Assembly: GCA_937884235.1 (NCBI GenBank)
Contig: CALGBT010000894.1
Span: 1-9,508 of the forward strand
Source: an uncultured Pseudomonadota bacterium
Lineage (GTDB): Bacteria > Myxococcota_A > UBA9042 > CAIXZC01
Direction: 5' to 3'
DNA length: 9,508 nt
Part shown: positions 1 through 6,455 of the stretch, in pieces
Position numbering within the stretch: the stretch's first letter is position 1
How the letters are laid out: each line of letters starts with the position of its first letter
Program-made: the position numbers and the translations under genes
Notes under the pieces: generated by a model
The model's database searches: none
Seen by the model: only the letters and a program-made list of their open reading frames with translations
Told to the model about the DNA's origin: nothing

Positions 1-971
1 TCATCTACGCCGATGAGAGGGGGCCGCGCCACATCAAAAGGGTAATGACTCGAAGCGAGTTGGAGGCCCTGGTTGGTGACCTCATTGAGAAGACCATCTG
101 GCACTGTCAGAAGGTCTTGGATGATGCCGGTATCTCTGTTGAACAGATCAACGAGGTGCTGTTGGTGGGCGGGATGACGAAGATGCCGCTGGTGCGTGCC
201 AAGGCCGCGAAATTCTTCAAGCGAACTCCCAACCGCGGAGTGAATCCCGACGAAGCGGTGGCCGTTGGAGCGGCTATCCAGGCCGGTATTCTGAGCGGGG
301 AAGTTGAGGACGTACTGCTGCTTGACGTTATTCCGCTGTCACTCGGTATTGAGACCAAGGGCGGTGTATTTACGAAGCTTATTGAGCGCAATCGGACCAT
401 CCCAACCTCGTGCACCGAGGTTTTCACCACTGCAGAAGATTACCAGTCCGTGGTCAACATCCATGTCCTGCAGGGTGAGCGTCCCATGGCTAGGGACAAC
501 AAGTCTCTCGCACGATTCGAACTCGTTGGTATCCCTCCGGCGCGCCGCGGAATTCCGAAGATTGAGGTTAACTTCGAGGTTGATGTTAACGGCATCCTCT
601 CGGTGCGGGCGCGGGATATGGCTACTGGGATCGAGCAGTCGATTCGGGTCCGTCCCTCCACTGGACTCTCGGAGTCGGAAATCGAGAAGATCATTGGCGA
701 GGCCGACGAGTACCGCCAGACCGACTTGAGGCAGCGCGATGTGGCTGAGTTGAAGAACAAGGTCGAAGGGCTTCTCTATACCACTGAGCGGTCCCTTGCC
801 GAGTTCCAGAGCTACCTGACCCAGGACGAGCGCGAGCAGATCGAGGGGGACATGGAGCGTTGCCGAGGAGCCATCGAGTCCGACGATGATGCCAAGTTGA
901 AGGAGGCAATGCTTAGCCTCGAGAAGTCTTCCTATCGAATCGCCGAGGTCATGTACAAGGACCTCGCCTGA
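1..971 (+). CDS. dnaK: Hsp70/DnaK-family chaperone, C-terminal part (5' end outside window)
   Basis: ATP-driven cytoplasmic chaperone of the Hsp70 family, partial. The reading frame is open from base 3, and the residues before the first ATG (base 45) already match DnaK, so that ATG is internal. Visible in order: the end of the nucleotide-binding domain with the GGMTKMP phosphate-loop motif and VNPDEAVAVGAA; the interdomain linker VLLLDV followed by IPLSLGIET; the substrate-binding beta domain with TIPTSCTEVFTTAEDYQS, VLQGER and VDVNGILSVRARD; then a helical lid from TGLSESEIEKI onward. It stops at MYKDLA, right after the lid helices, without the Gly-rich disordered tail and acidic EEV-type end usual in the main housekeeping DnaK. 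This suggests a paralog rather than the canonical copy; that part is inference. No J-protein or GrpE gene is seen next to it. Its last 23 bases overlap the convergent glgA gene. Confidence 0.95.
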   Translation, partial: IYADERGPRHIKRVMTRSELEALVGDLIEKTIWHCQKVLDDAGISVEQINEVLLVGGMTKMPLVRAKAAKFFKRTPNRGVNPDEAVAVGAAIQAGILSGEVEDVLLLDVIPLSLGIETKGGVFTKLIERNRTIPTSCTEVFTTAEDYQSVVNIHVLQGERPMARDNKSLARFELVGIPPARRGIPKIEVNFEVDVNGILSVRARDMATGIEQSIRVRPSTGLSESEIEKIIGEADEYRQTDLRQRDVAELKNKVEGLLYTTERSLAEFQSYLTQDEREQIEGDMERCRGAIESDDDAKLKEAMLSLEKSSYRIAEVMYKDLA

Positions 972-2583
972 TGTTCTGGTAGATTCGAGCGTACGCTGTC
1001 GCCGATGCCTCCCACGTAAATCTAGAGGCCATTGCCCTTTCCTGCAGGTTGCCAAAGACCTCAGGTCGTTGGGAGCAATCTGCCACCGCTCGTGAGACGG
1101 TTTCGCACAAGGCCTCACCAACCTCTTGCCGGCTTGCTCCAACGGGAACGTGGTAACCGTTTCTCCCGTCCTGCACAGTATCTGCCAGGCCACCAACCGG
1201 AGTTACTATGGGAACGGTTCCAAAACGCATGGCGATCATTTGGCTGATGCCGCATGGTTCGAAGTCGGAGGGCATGAGAAAGATGTCTCCGGCAGCATAT
1301 AGCTGGTCGGCCAGGCCCTGGTCGAAACGACTGATATGCTGGATGTTATTTGCGTTGTGGGCCAGGCATTCTTGAAGTCGCTGGCCGTATTCGCCAGTTC
1401 CCAGGACCAGGATATTGGCCGGCAACCTGGCCAGGATGTCCAGCAGAGACCCGCTGGCCAATTCCTGGAAGAGCAGGCTAACCTTCTGTCCGGCAAGTCT
1501 CGTAACCGCAACGAGGAGGGGGAGCTGCGCAAAGGAATCGGCATCGTCGCACTCCAGAAGAGCGCCAGCGACGTCAGGGGCGTCGCAGATGTCAGCGGTG
1601 CAGAGCCTCTGGCGCAGCTTCTCCTTATGGATGCCCTTGGCTGTGTGCCAATTCCGGTACGAGAGAGCGAAGGGTGGCTCCAATTGCTCTGGGTCGAACT
1701 CGTGATAGTCAATGCCATTGAGTAGTCCAACCAGGGTCCCGTCGGCAGCTCGACTGGCGAGGATGCTCTCCAGTCCTCGCCCCCCCACGAAGCTGCGGGC
1801 AGGGTCGTCAGGCTGGGTAATCTCGAAGGCGTAGTTGGGACTTACGGTGCTAACGAAATCTGCTAGTTCAATGGCCGCCCGCATGGGGTTGTAACAATCT
1901 GTGGCCACAGGATCCTGCAATTTCTGCAGGTAGGGAGGTTGCTCGAACAGGGGGGAATCCTGCGGAAACCAGCCCTGCAGCGAAGCAGTTGGTGGCGCTG
2001 CGCCAGCATGCATGGGGCGTTGTCCCTGGTAGTCGAGGTTATGAATGGTGAAGAGAATGGGGAGTTGCCGCAGAGCAGCGTATTGTGGAGATAGCCTCGC
2101 CAGCAAAGCCAGGGTGCCCGTATGCCAGTCGTGACAGTGGAGGACTTCCACCCCCTCATAGCGCTCTTCCCGCAACAGAAGTTGAGCCACAGCGGTGCTG
2201 AAGAAAGCGAAGCGGGCGGCATCGTCTTCGAACGGTCCGCCGCCGTGTTTGGCACTGTCCACATACACCGAGCCGTAGTCACCGCCGAAGAAGGCTGGAC
2301 AGCGGATGATATCTGCGGTGAAATCGGACCCGCTGACCTCCTCTACGGCGATGGAGTGAGCCAGGCCGGCAAATTGGACCATGGTTGTTAGTACGGTCGG
2401 CCCGGTTACTGGAATTTGCTCGTAGCCAGGGAGAAGGAGGGTGACTCGCACCCCCTGCTTGACCAGCTCCACGCTAAGATCGTGCACCACATCGGCCAGG
2501 CCTCCTACCTTCGCCAACCCCTTGCACTCGGCTGCTACTATCATCACATGGGGAAGCGCATTACGCGCGTGCGGGTCTGCCAT
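949..2583 (-). CDS. glgA: Glycogen/starch synthase (GT5 family)
   Basis: ADP- (or UDP-) glucose alpha-1,4-glucan synthase, which elongates glycogen in the cytoplasm. With the start at 2583 it is 544 residues, somewhat longer than typical bacterial GlgA (about 480). GT5 landmarks: the N-terminal donor-binding KVGGL at residues 25-29; HCHDWHTG at 149-156; TIHNLDYQG at 179-187; STVSPNY and LLNGIDY in the linker region; and the C-terminal GT-B half with FEPCGISQ, where E442 and C444 correspond to the conserved catalytic-site Glu and Cys, followed by PVGGLADTV. The usual QKG motif after the interdomain crossover reads QKV here, a mild divergence. The start was chosen at the second ATG because GAGG (2590-2593) lies 6 nt before it, whereas an in-frame ATG at 2589 directly abuts that site. 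It is the last gene of the AIM24 operon, 30 nt after the preceding stop. Its 3' end overlaps the convergent dnaK-like gene. Confidence 0.95.
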   Translation of the reverse strand: MADPHARNALPHVMIVAAECKGLAKVGGLADVVHDLSVELVKQGVRVTLLLPGYEQIPVTGPTVLTTMVQFAGLAHSIAVEEVSGSDFTADIIRCPAFFGGDYGSVYVDSAKHGGGPFEDDAARFAFFSTAVAQLLLREERYEGVEVLHCHDWHTGTLALLARLSPQYAALRQLPILFTIHNLDYQGQRPMHAGAAPPTASLQGWFPQDSPLFEQPPYLQKLQDPVATDCYNPMRAAIELADFVSTVSPNYAFEITQPDDPARSFVGGRGLESILASRAADGTLVGLLNGIDYHEFDPEQLEPPFALSYRNWHTAKGIHKEKLRQRLCTADICDAPDVAGALLECDDADSFAQLPLLVAVTRLAGQKVSLLFQELASGSLLDILARLPANILVLGTGEYGQRLQECLAHNANNIQHISRFDQGLADQLYAAGDIFLMPSDFEPCGISQMIAMRFGTVPIVTPVGGLADTVQDGRNGYHVPVGASRQEVGEALCETVSRAVADCSQRPEVFGNLQERAMASRFTWEASATAYARIYQNIRRGPCT

Positions 2584-2589
2584 TGACAT

Positions 2590-2593
2590 CCTC
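2590..2593 (-). promoter_or_regulatory. Ribosome binding site deciding the glgA start
   Basis: GAGG on the minus strand lies 6 nt before the ATG at 2583. It is immediately adjacent to the alternative ATG at 2589, which is too close for normal initiation. This supports the 544-residue product. Confidence 0.6.
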
Positions 2594-2613
2594 GTAGGAG
2601 TGCAGTGCTGCGC

Positions 2614-3291
2614 TCAGTTGGATTTCTCGACTGGCCTGAAGGGGTGAAGGAATGCTGCGAAACTGGCCGGATTACGGGTTTGAATGTGGAGCTGCCCGTG
2701 GCCGGTGAATTTTGCTACCAGCCCCTCGCCGGAGAAGAGTAGTCCCTTGAGCCCGCCCACTTTGCTGATGTGATATTGAAGCGTTTCGTCAAAAGCCACA
2801 ATATGTCCGGTGTCAACGGTGAAGCCGCCCGCTATCTCCTGAATTGCCATGGCTCCAAAGCTGGTGATCCACACTGTTCCAGGACCGGTTGCCTTAAGCA
2901 GGAACATGCCGGTACCGGAGAAGAACCCCTTGGCCCCGCCCCATTTCGTGTCCAGCTGTACGTCAGGCGTACTTGCCATGTAGCAGGAGGATTGGATCAT
3001 CAGTGACTGCCCGGAGTTCAGCAAGACCTCCTTGATGTCGCCGGGTGCTCCCGGGGCGAGGAGGACCCGACCCGGTTGAATTTCAGCTTCGTAGGTTGAC
3101 TGAAAGAAGCTCTCGCCGCCGAGCATCTTCCTCTTGAGGCCCTTGAGGACGCCGCCGCGGGCTTTTGAGGTCAGCTTGACCGAGCTGTCCATGGCCACCA
3201 TGGCTCCGCTCTCCGCAACCAGCTTCTCTCCGGGAGCGAGGATGACTTCCAACAAGCCGTATTCCGGGCTCAACTCTATCTTGGATTGCAT
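2614..3291 (-). CDS. AIM24-family protein (TIGR00266), third of three tandem paralogs
   Basis: AIM24/DUF124-family protein of 225 residues with no signal peptide or transmembrane segment, so probably cytoplasmic. Family hallmarks: the N-terminal strand with LAPGEKLVAESGAMVAMD; GGESFFQSTYEA; a central QSSCYMASTPDV segment; and the C-terminal block VDTGHIVAFDETLQY ... FSGEGLVAKFTGHGQLHIQTRN. Known members form beta-rich, TRAP-like oligomers, and the molecular role is not established; yeast AIM24 affects mitochondrial organisation. The ATG at 3291 was chosen over a TTG at 3297 because AGGAG (3299-3303) sits 7 nt before the ATG but only 1 nt before the TTG. It lies 14 nt downstream of its paralog's stop and 30 nt upstream of glgA, in one transcription unit. 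The family call is firm; a specific function cannot be given. Confidence 0.92.
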   Translation of the reverse strand: MQSKIELSPEYGLLEVILAPGEKLVAESGAMVAMDSSVKLTSKARGGVLKGLKRKMLGGESFFQSTYEAEIQPGRVLLAPGAPGDIKEVLLNSGQSLMIQSSCYMASTPDVQLDTKWGGAKGFFSGTGMFLLKATGPGTVWITSFGAMAIQEIAGGFTVDTGHIVAFDETLQYHISKVGGLKGLLFSGEGLVAKFTGHGQLHIQTRNPASFAAFLHPFRPVEKSN

Positions 3292-3305
3292 GCTCAATCT
3301 CCTCT

Positions 3306-3977
3306 CTATCGGGGGGGTAGTTTCGTTCCGACGAGTTTGCCGAACTCGCCCGGATTGCGGGTTTGGATCCAGAGCTTTCCGCGGCCGCTGAAGTGGCAGA
3401 CAAACCCTTCGCCGCTGAAGAACGTCGAGAACCAGCTGCCAACTCGCTTGATCTTGTAATCCAGAGTTGGCTCGAAGGCGACGATGTGGCCTGTGTCGAC
3501 GATGAAATCCTCAGTGATTTCCACCTCATGGATTGCTCCAAAGGCGCCCAGCAAGACGGGCCCCGTTCCCACTGCCTTGAGCATGAAGAAACCCTTGCCG
3601 CCGAACCAGTTCTTGAATCCTGCGACCTTGGTTTGGATATCGATGGCGGGGTGGCTGGCAACGTAGCAAGTGGACTGAATGAGCAACTCGCCGTTGTTTT
3701 CGTGCACAACCAGGTCGCCGACGTTTGAGGGAGAGAGGTGGACTTCACCGGCCACTGCCTCTGCCTTGAAGAGATTGAGGAAGAAGGACTCTCCGGTCAG
3801 CATCTTTCTAGCCAGCCCTTTGAGCAGGCCGCCCTTCTGGGTTCGCGCAGACGTTTCCATAGACAAGGTATCTGACATTCCCACCATGGCACCGCTCTCG
3901 GCACGAATAGCTTCCCCGGGGGAGAGTTTCACCGTAGCCATGGAGTAAGCTGGTCGGTAGTTCAGTTGGATGTCCAT
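3306..3977 (-). CDS. AIM24-family protein (TIGR00266), second of three tandem paralogs
   Basis: AIM24-family protein of 223 residues, a close relative of the genes on either side. Motifs: LSPGEAIRAESGAMVGMS near the N-terminus; LTGESFFLNLFKAE; IQSTCYVASHPAIDI; and the conserved C-terminal half with VDTGHIVAFEPTLDY, FFSGEGFVCHFSGRG and LWIQTRNPGEF. No export signal is seen. The ATG at 3977 has AGGAGG (3987-3992) 9 nt upstream. That Shine-Dalgarno overlaps the TAG stop of the preceding paralog (3991-3993), so translational coupling is likely. It is about as divergent from each neighbour as they are from each other, which suggests old duplications with separate roles, or a hetero-oligomer, rather than a recent copy. 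That last point is inference. Confidence 0.92.
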   Translation of the reverse strand: MDIQLNYRPAYSMATVKLSPGEAIRAESGAMVGMSDTLSMETSARTQKGGLLKGLARKMLTGESFFLNLFKAEAVAGEVHLSPSNVGDLVVHENNGELLIQSTCYVASHPAIDIQTKVAGFKNWFGGKGFFMLKAVGTGPVLLGAFGAIHEVEITEDFIVDTGHIVAFEPTLDYKIKRVGSWFSTFFSGEGFVCHFSGRGKLWIQTRNPGEFGKLVGTKLPPR

Positions 3978-3986
3978 ATCGTGAAC

Positions 3987-3992
3987 CCTCCT
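3987..3992 (-). promoter_or_regulatory. Shine-Dalgarno overlapping the upstream stop codon
   Basis: AGGAGG on the minus strand, 9 nt before the ATG at 3977. Its first two bases in transcription order are the last two bases of the preceding gene's TAG stop (3993-3991), so ribosomes finishing that gene end on the initiation site of the next. Confidence 0.6.
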
Positions 3993-4683
3993 AGGGCAGA
4001 GCCGGTGTCACCCAGGACACCAGGCTGTTGACGTTACGACTCTGGATAAGCAGGCGGCCTCGCCCCGAGAACTCGAAGACCAGTCCTTCTCCGGACTTGA
4101 AGGCGGTCATGAGCCCTTTGCCGGCCATTCGCAGCTTGTAGTCAAGGGTCGCGTCGAAGGCGACCATGTGGCCGGTATCCACCAACATGGTGCCTTCCAC
4201 CGATAACTCCTTGATGCCTCCATAGGCATTGATCCAAAGCGTCCCGGAACCGGAGGCTTCCAGCAGAAACGCTCCCTCTCTGCCGAGGATTGAGCGCAGT
4301 CCGCCCCAGCGGGTCTTGAGGATAACTCCAGGAGTATTGGCCACATATGAGCCGGGCTGGACAATGATTGGATTGCCGGGAGTGATCTCCATATTCACGA
4401 GATCGCCAACCATCGCCGGGGCCACCCAGAGTATCCCGGCGCCGGCAGGCGTGTAGGTGTTGAAGAACATCGATTCGCCGCCCAGGAACTTGCGTACCAG
4501 GGCCAGCAAGAAGTTGATCAACTTGCCAAACAAGCCGAGGCGGGTTCCGCCGATGGATGTCGAGATTCCCATGTTGGGGGACATGGCCACCATGGACCCT
4601 GATTCCGTAATGATTGATTCCCCCGGGGCCAGCTCAAATCTGATCATGGCAAAGGAAGGCTTGTAGAGGATGTCGTGCTTCAT
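3991..4683 (-). CDS. AIM24-family protein (TIGR00266), first gene of the operon
   Basis: AIM24-family protein of 230 residues and the first gene of the four-gene unit. Visible: ELAPGESIITESGSMVAMS; GGESMFFNTYTP; VQPGSYVANTPGVIL; and the C-terminal block MLVDTGHMVAFDATLDY, FKSGEGLVFEFSGRG and LLIQSRN. Compared with its two paralogs it carries a longer hydrophobic segment before GGES (LGLFGKLINFLLALVRKF), where the others have only a short Leu/Lys stretch; this could be a membrane- or partner-contacting helix. The frame is open up to 4869, but the ATG at 4683 is chosen because AGGAGG (4689-4694) precedes it by 5 nt, the paralogs align from here, and a promoter lies just upstream (4718-4746). 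A longer 292-residue reading would start upstream of that promoter and adds a Pro-rich stretch unlike the family. Confidence 0.93.
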   Translation of the reverse strand: MKHDILYKPSFAMIRFELAPGESIITESGSMVAMSPNMGISTSIGGTRLGLFGKLINFLLALVRKFLGGESMFFNTYTPAGAGILWVAPAMVGDLVNMEITPGNPIIVQPGSYVANTPGVILKTRWGGLRSILGREGAFLLEASGSGTLWINAYGGIKELSVEGTMLVDTGHMVAFDATLDYKLRMAGKGLMTAFKSGEGLVFEFSGRGRLLIQSRNVNSLVSWVTPALP

Positions 4684-4717
4684 TTCTACCTCCTGAACGA
4701 TGTTCCCGTTGCCAGGA

Positions 4718-4746
4718 AGTAAAGCATTCTTCCCCGCGTGGGTCAA
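4718..4746 (-). promoter_or_regulatory. Sigma70-like promoter for the AIM24-glgA operon
   Basis: On the minus strand, -35 TTGACC (4746-4741), a 17-nt spacer and -10 TTTACT (4723-4718), with a TG one base upstream of the -10 (extended -10). Transcription would begin near 4711, giving a leader of about 28 nt before the ATG at 4683. This supports the 230-residue start of the first AIM24 gene. Predicted by eye from consensus only. Confidence 0.55.
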
Positions 4747-4758
4747 TGGCTTTTCATG

Positions 4759-4771
4759 GCCTCCGGGAGGC
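4759..4771. repeat. Perfect inverted repeat between the divergent promoters (possible operator)
   Basis: GCCTCC-G-GGAGGC is a perfect 6+1+6 inverted repeat. It lies 12 bp upstream of the leftward -35 and about 28 bp upstream of the rightward -35. The position suits a regulator acting on both promoters, but short GC-rich palindromes also arise by chance. Confidence 0.35.
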
Positions 4772-4799
4772 TGACGAGGCAGTTTGGACCCGCTGTCAA

Positions 4800-4829
4800 T
4801 TGACTCTGGGGGAGGGCATCCCATATACT
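4800..4829 (+). promoter_or_regulatory. Sigma70-like promoter for the C25 protease gene
   Basis: -35 TTGACT (4800-4805), an 18-nt spacer and -10 TATACT (4824-4829), each one mismatch from consensus. The predicted start near 4836 gives a leader of about 35 nt before the ATG at 4872, and rules out the in-frame ATG at 4746 as the real start. The -35 overlaps the palindrome GTCAATTGAC. Confidence 0.6.
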
Positions 4830-4858
4830 CATCGGGCCTCGGTTGGTGACCTTCTCTC

Positions 4859-4863
4859 AGGAG
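4859..4863 (+). promoter_or_regulatory. Ribosome binding site of the protease gene
   Basis: AGGAG lies 8 nt before the ATG at 4872. Together with the signal peptide that begins at this ATG, it fixes the start. Confidence 0.7.
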
Positions 4864-4871
4864 ATTCACAT

Positions 4872-6455
4872 ATGGTCCCTAGAATCTTGTACAGGAAGTT
4901 CCTGGTCATGGCCACGTACCTGTTGGTGGCCCTGCCGAACCCGGCAGTTGCGGGAGAATCTGGCTGGGTCGAGTTGCGTCCAGGCATGACTCACGCCTAT
5001 GATCTTCAGGTGGAAGAGGAGGGCGGCCTGACCACGGTGCGATTGCGTATCCATGGCTTCTTCAGGGGGTCTCTGGCCTCCGGGCACAGTCGATTTGAGT
5101 CAGTGAGCGTGCCCGGTGCGGACTCGCTGCGCGAGAATGGTCGCCCCGAGTTGCCAGTCTTCGGGGTCTCACTGCTGCTTGCTGCCGACGCTGAGATTGT
5201 CTCCGTAGAGCGGGAGGCGGTCACTCTAGAAGGGCTAGTCCCAGCACCTCACATGTCACGACCCAACCGTTGTGCGGGGGGGCATTCTGCCCGACTCACA
5301 TGTGACACGTCGCTGTATAATGGAGCCGGAGCCTATCCGGAGTTAGCGGCTGAGTTTGTACAGCGAGGCCGGCTGCGAGGGCAGCAGGCGAGTGTTTTGG
5401 AACTGCACCCATTTCGATACTTCCCTGAACAGCGGCGGTTGGAAGTGGCATTGGACCTGAGGGTGACGCTCTCATCTCCTCTCTTGCGCAAGCCCATTGC
5501 AAGGCTCCAATCAAGCAGCTTCGAGATGCTCTACCGGAGTGGTTTTCATCAGTTGCTGGGGCCGAATCGGGATGAGCTTGGGCCGGAGTTGATCCTGCTG
5601 GTGGTTCACGACGACCTTCTGGGAAGCGTGGATGAGTTTGTGGCCTGGAAGGAGGCCAAGGGGTATGCGGTGGTGGTTATGCCACTGTCCGAGGCTGGTG
5701 AGGACCACGTCGAATTGAAAGCGACGCTGCAGGATGCCTACGATAATTGGCCCTTACCGCCCACCTATGTGCTGCTGCTAGGCGATGGCAATGGGGCCGG
5801 AAAAGTGCCATTCGTGCCGAGTCCGTACGGCTGTGCATCGGATTTTCTCTTCACGACGTTGGATGGCGATGACCTTTTCTCTGACGTGCTTGTCGGGCGA
5901 GTCTCAGCCCATACTGTGGAGGAGGCTACTGAGCAGTTGGGCAAAGCCGTTTGGTATGAGCGTGATCTTCTTGAAGAGGGTGACGGCGGTTGGCTCGAAC
6001 GGTCCATCTGCATTTCTTCCAGCGAGGGCAGTGGTGCGTCCAATGATGATGTTCGCTCTGACATCATTTGTGACCTGCAAGAGGAGTACGGCTTCTCCCC
6101 GAGCGACAAGTTGTACCACTCCAACGGCCAGGACAAGGCCACCATCATCAGCGCCAAGATTGAAGAGGGGCGTGGTTGGCTGACCTATCTTGGCCATGGT
6201 AGCGGGCATTCCTGGTCTACCACGGAACCGCCATACGGCGTTCTGGAGGTTGCGGCGCTTCAGAACGACTTCAAGTTGCCTTTTGTGGTTGATGTTTCTT
6301 GTTCCAATGGCGAGTTTGACAGCAACGCCGGTGATTGCTTCGCCGAGGCGTGGATGAAGACGGGGGGGGGGCTGGTCCCCGCGCCGCGGTTGCCATCTAC
6401 TCGGCCTCCATGGTCACTCCCTGGGATGAACCTGCGGAGATGGCGGTGGGCATGA
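4872..6455 (+). CDS. Secreted gingipain-like cysteine protease (peptidase C25), N-terminal and catalytic part; frame broken at 3' end
   Basis: Exported endopeptidase of family C25. The ATG at 4872 starts a clear Sec signal peptide: basic RILYRK, a hydrophobic core, and AVA before a likely cleavage after residue 27. Then comes a propeptide-like region (GRPELPVFG is typical of C25 propeptides). The catalytic domain shows YVLLLGD at 299-305, DGDDLFSDVLVGR at 331-343, a YLGHGSGHSW block with catalytic H442, and VDVSCSNGEFD with catalytic C477; the 35-residue His-Cys spacing suits the family. As written, the frame runs through ten G (6362-6371) into about 28 nonsense residues and stops, giving 527 residues without the end of the catalytic domain or the anchor. 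The same family continues in the -1 frame from 6371, so the intact product would be 1260 residues. Confidence 0.88.
   Translation: MVPRILYRKFLVMATYLLVALPNPAVAGESGWVELRPGMTHAYDLQVEEEGGLTTVRLRIHGFFRGSLASGHSRFESVSVPGADSLRENGRPELPVFGVSLLLAADAEIVSVEREAVTLEGLVPAPHMSRPNRCAGGHSARLTCDTSLYNGAGAYPELAAEFVQRGRLRGQQASVLELHPFRYFPEQRRLEVALDLRVTLSSPLLRKPIARLQSSSFEMLYRSGFHQLLGPNRDELGPELILLVVHDDLLGSVDEFVAWKEAKGYAVVVMPLSEAGEDHVELKATLQDAYDNWPLPPTYVLLLGDGNGAGKVPFVPSPYGCASDFLFTTLDGDDLFSDVLVGRVSAHTVEEATEQLGKAVWYERDLLEEGDGGWLERSICISSSEGSGASNDDVRSDIICDLQEEYGFSPSDKLYHSNGQDKATIISAKIEEGRGWLTYLGHGSGHSWSTTEPPYGVLEVAALQNDFKLPFVVDVSCSNGEFDSNAGDCFAEAWMKTGGGLVPAPRLPSTRPPWSLPGMNLRRWRWA
6362..6371 (+). repeat. Run of ten G at the frame break of the protease gene
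   Basis: Ten consecutive G encode Thr-Gly-Gly-Gly in the upstream frame. Protease-like sequence switches to the -1 frame exactly here: EAWMKTGGG before it, AGPRAAVAIYSAS after it. Eleven G (or eight) would restore one frame. Other G or C runs noticed in the window reach only seven, so this tract stands out. It may be a slippage or phase-variation tract, or a base-count error. Confidence 0.75.

Larger units (their letters stand above)
4684..4871. other. Divergent intergenic control region
   Basis: This 188-bp gap is the only sizeable non-coding stretch in the window. It separates the leftward AIM24-glgA operon from the rightward protease gene and holds one promoter for each direction, a perfect inverted repeat between them, and the Shine-Dalgarno sites of both first genes. 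No small ORF with a ribosome binding site, no riboswitch-like structure and no terminator is seen. Confidence 0.75.

Noticed and set aside
339..1196. Minus-strand open frame (285 codons) across the dnaK-like gene and the glgA end
   Set aside because: It lies opposite a strongly conserved Hsp70 and has no family resemblance or start signals. It is a shadow of GC-rich codon usage.
3295..3297. TTG start for the third AIM24 protein
   Set aside because: The Shine-Dalgarno would be only 1 nt away; the ATG at 3291 has 7 nt spacing.
4684..4869. N-terminal extension of the first AIM24 protein up to 4869
   Set aside because: The extra residues do not resemble the family, the stretch contains the operon's own promoter, and the ATG at 4683 has a perfect AGGAGG.
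4746..4871. Upstream in-frame ATG at 4746 as the protease start
   Set aside because: It lies upstream of a near-consensus promoter (4800-4829) and would bury the signal peptide 42 residues inside the protein. The ATG at 4872 has AGGAG at the right distance and begins the signal peptide.
6335..6410. Independent start of the C-terminal protease part (TTG at 6335 or ATG at 6410)
   Set aside because: No signal peptide or convincing ribosome binding site, and its first residues complete the C25 catalytic domain, so it is the continuation of the upstream frame rather than a separate gene.
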